64,000 bases of DNA from Streptomyces malachitofuscus (GTDB taxonomy: Bacteria > Actinomycetota > Actinomycetes > Streptomycetales > Streptomycetaceae): positions 338,564 to 402,563 of the forward strand of contig NZ_BMUF01000008.1 in the NCBI RefSeq assembly GCF_014650055.1, in the 5' to 3' direction. This document shows positions 63,891 through 64,000 of the stretch, one piece after another (position 1 is the first letter of the stretch; each line of letters begins with the position of its first letter). The position numbers were made by a program, and so were the translations under genes. The notes beneath the pieces were generated by a model. That model searched no databases. It saw only the letters and a program-made list of their open reading frames with translations, and had not been told where the DNA came from.

Positions 63891-64000
63891 CGTGCCGCCG
63901 TAGCTGCGGGCATTCGTGCCGCCGTAGCTGCGGGCATTCGTGCCGCCGTAGCTGCGGGCATTCGTGCCGCCGTAGCTGCGGGCATTCGTGCCGCCGTAGC
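63891..64000. repeat. 24-bp tandem repeat running off the window edge
   Basis: Four complete copies of a 24-bp unit (starting CGTGCCGCCG, ending GGGCATT) plus a partial fifth at 63891-63914, 63915-63938, 63939-63962, 63963-63986 and 63987-64000, all but identical. The period is a multiple of three; read on the minus strand it would encode SYGGTNAR or MPAATAAR octapeptides. There are no unique spacers, so it is not a CRISPR array. The rest lies outside the window. Confidence 0.85.

Noticed and set aside
63755..63985. Minus-strand frame with MPAATAAR repeats as a gene
   Set aside because: Overlaps the 3' end of the peptidase, has no ribosome site in view, and the repeat is cut by the window edge.
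63891..64000. Possible CRISPR array
   Set aside because: The 24-bp units are directly joined with no unique spacers, and no cas genes are present.

Overview
The window is chromosomal DNA of a high-GC actinomycete, almost certainly a Streptomyces. Third codon positions are nearly all G or C, starts are a mix of ATG, GTG and TTG, and many genes look leaderless (a TANNNT box 6-8 nt before the start codon). The gene set and order (clpB, pyrE, fba, tryptophan-to-anthranilate genes, purA, a Ser/Thr kinase, ybaB-recR, ask-asd, a sigma factor, a SURF1 gene) is that of a conserved Streptomyces core region. I know this from general familiarity with these genomes, not from an alignment.

Left end (1-3.7 kb): three paralogous regulators with a TrmB/PLD-like middle domain and a LuxR-type helix-turn-helix, the first cut by the window edge. 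They sit beside a two-gene unit on the other strand that encodes a 68-aa signal-peptide-like protein ending in a repeated DTAWS motif and a 111-aa Rieske-like protein whose cluster histidines are lost. A strong terminator ends the unit. This looks like a compact accessory signalling module.

3.7-7.6 kb: a PPOX-family flavin/F420 protein, then clpB with a perfect HspR-type inverted repeat (HAIR) in its promoter, then a YbjN-domain gene. 7.7-17.2 kb: the most unusual segment, a tightly coupled four-gene operon on the minus strand (DUF6338 membrane protein, Clp-N/transmembrane protein, transmembrane/TPR-like/CHAT protease-like protein, and a 1493-aa transmembrane/TPR/Clp-N/TPR protein). All junctions are ATGA/GTGA overlaps or a 1-bp gap. 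I read it as a membrane-anchored, caspase-like (CHAT) sensing or execution system using Clp-N and TPR modules, placed next to clpB.

17.2-31.2 kb: mostly housekeeping genes. These are a class I aminotransferase, two small exported or membrane proteins, DUF2617, a membrane-fused spermidine-synthase-like protein, an SRPBCC protein, an aldose epimerase, pyrE, fba, an MFS exporter, DUF3151, and tryptophan 2,3-dioxygenase plus kynureninase with an alpha/beta hydrolase that may be the missing formamidase.

31.3-39.1 kb: a four-gene operon (alpha/beta hydrolase, acyltransferase, histidine kinase, response regulator), then a paralogous kinase/regulator pair and a cytochrome P450. A shared 13-bp motif lies upstream of both two-component units. 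39.1-43.5 kb: two Uma2-like genes flank an ABC transporter divergent from a GbsR/MarR-type repressor, with a perfect 11-bp-arm operator between them.

43.5-50.5 kb: a degenerate diacylglycerol-kinase-like protein, purA, small hypotheticals, a GntR regulator, a class III aminotransferase, and a DJ-1/PfpI gene coupled to a MarR repressor with a double palindrome over its promoter. 50.5-64 kb: a receptor-type Ser/Thr kinase, a SLATT-like 2-TM protein, ybaB-recR-DUF5063, an ankyrin protein, ask-asd, a sigma factor with a membrane partner (three 22-bp-phased repeats lie upstream), SURF1, an S9 peptidase, and a 24-bp tandem repeat running off the right edge. I saw no tRNA, rRNA, CRISPR array, IS element or prophage.
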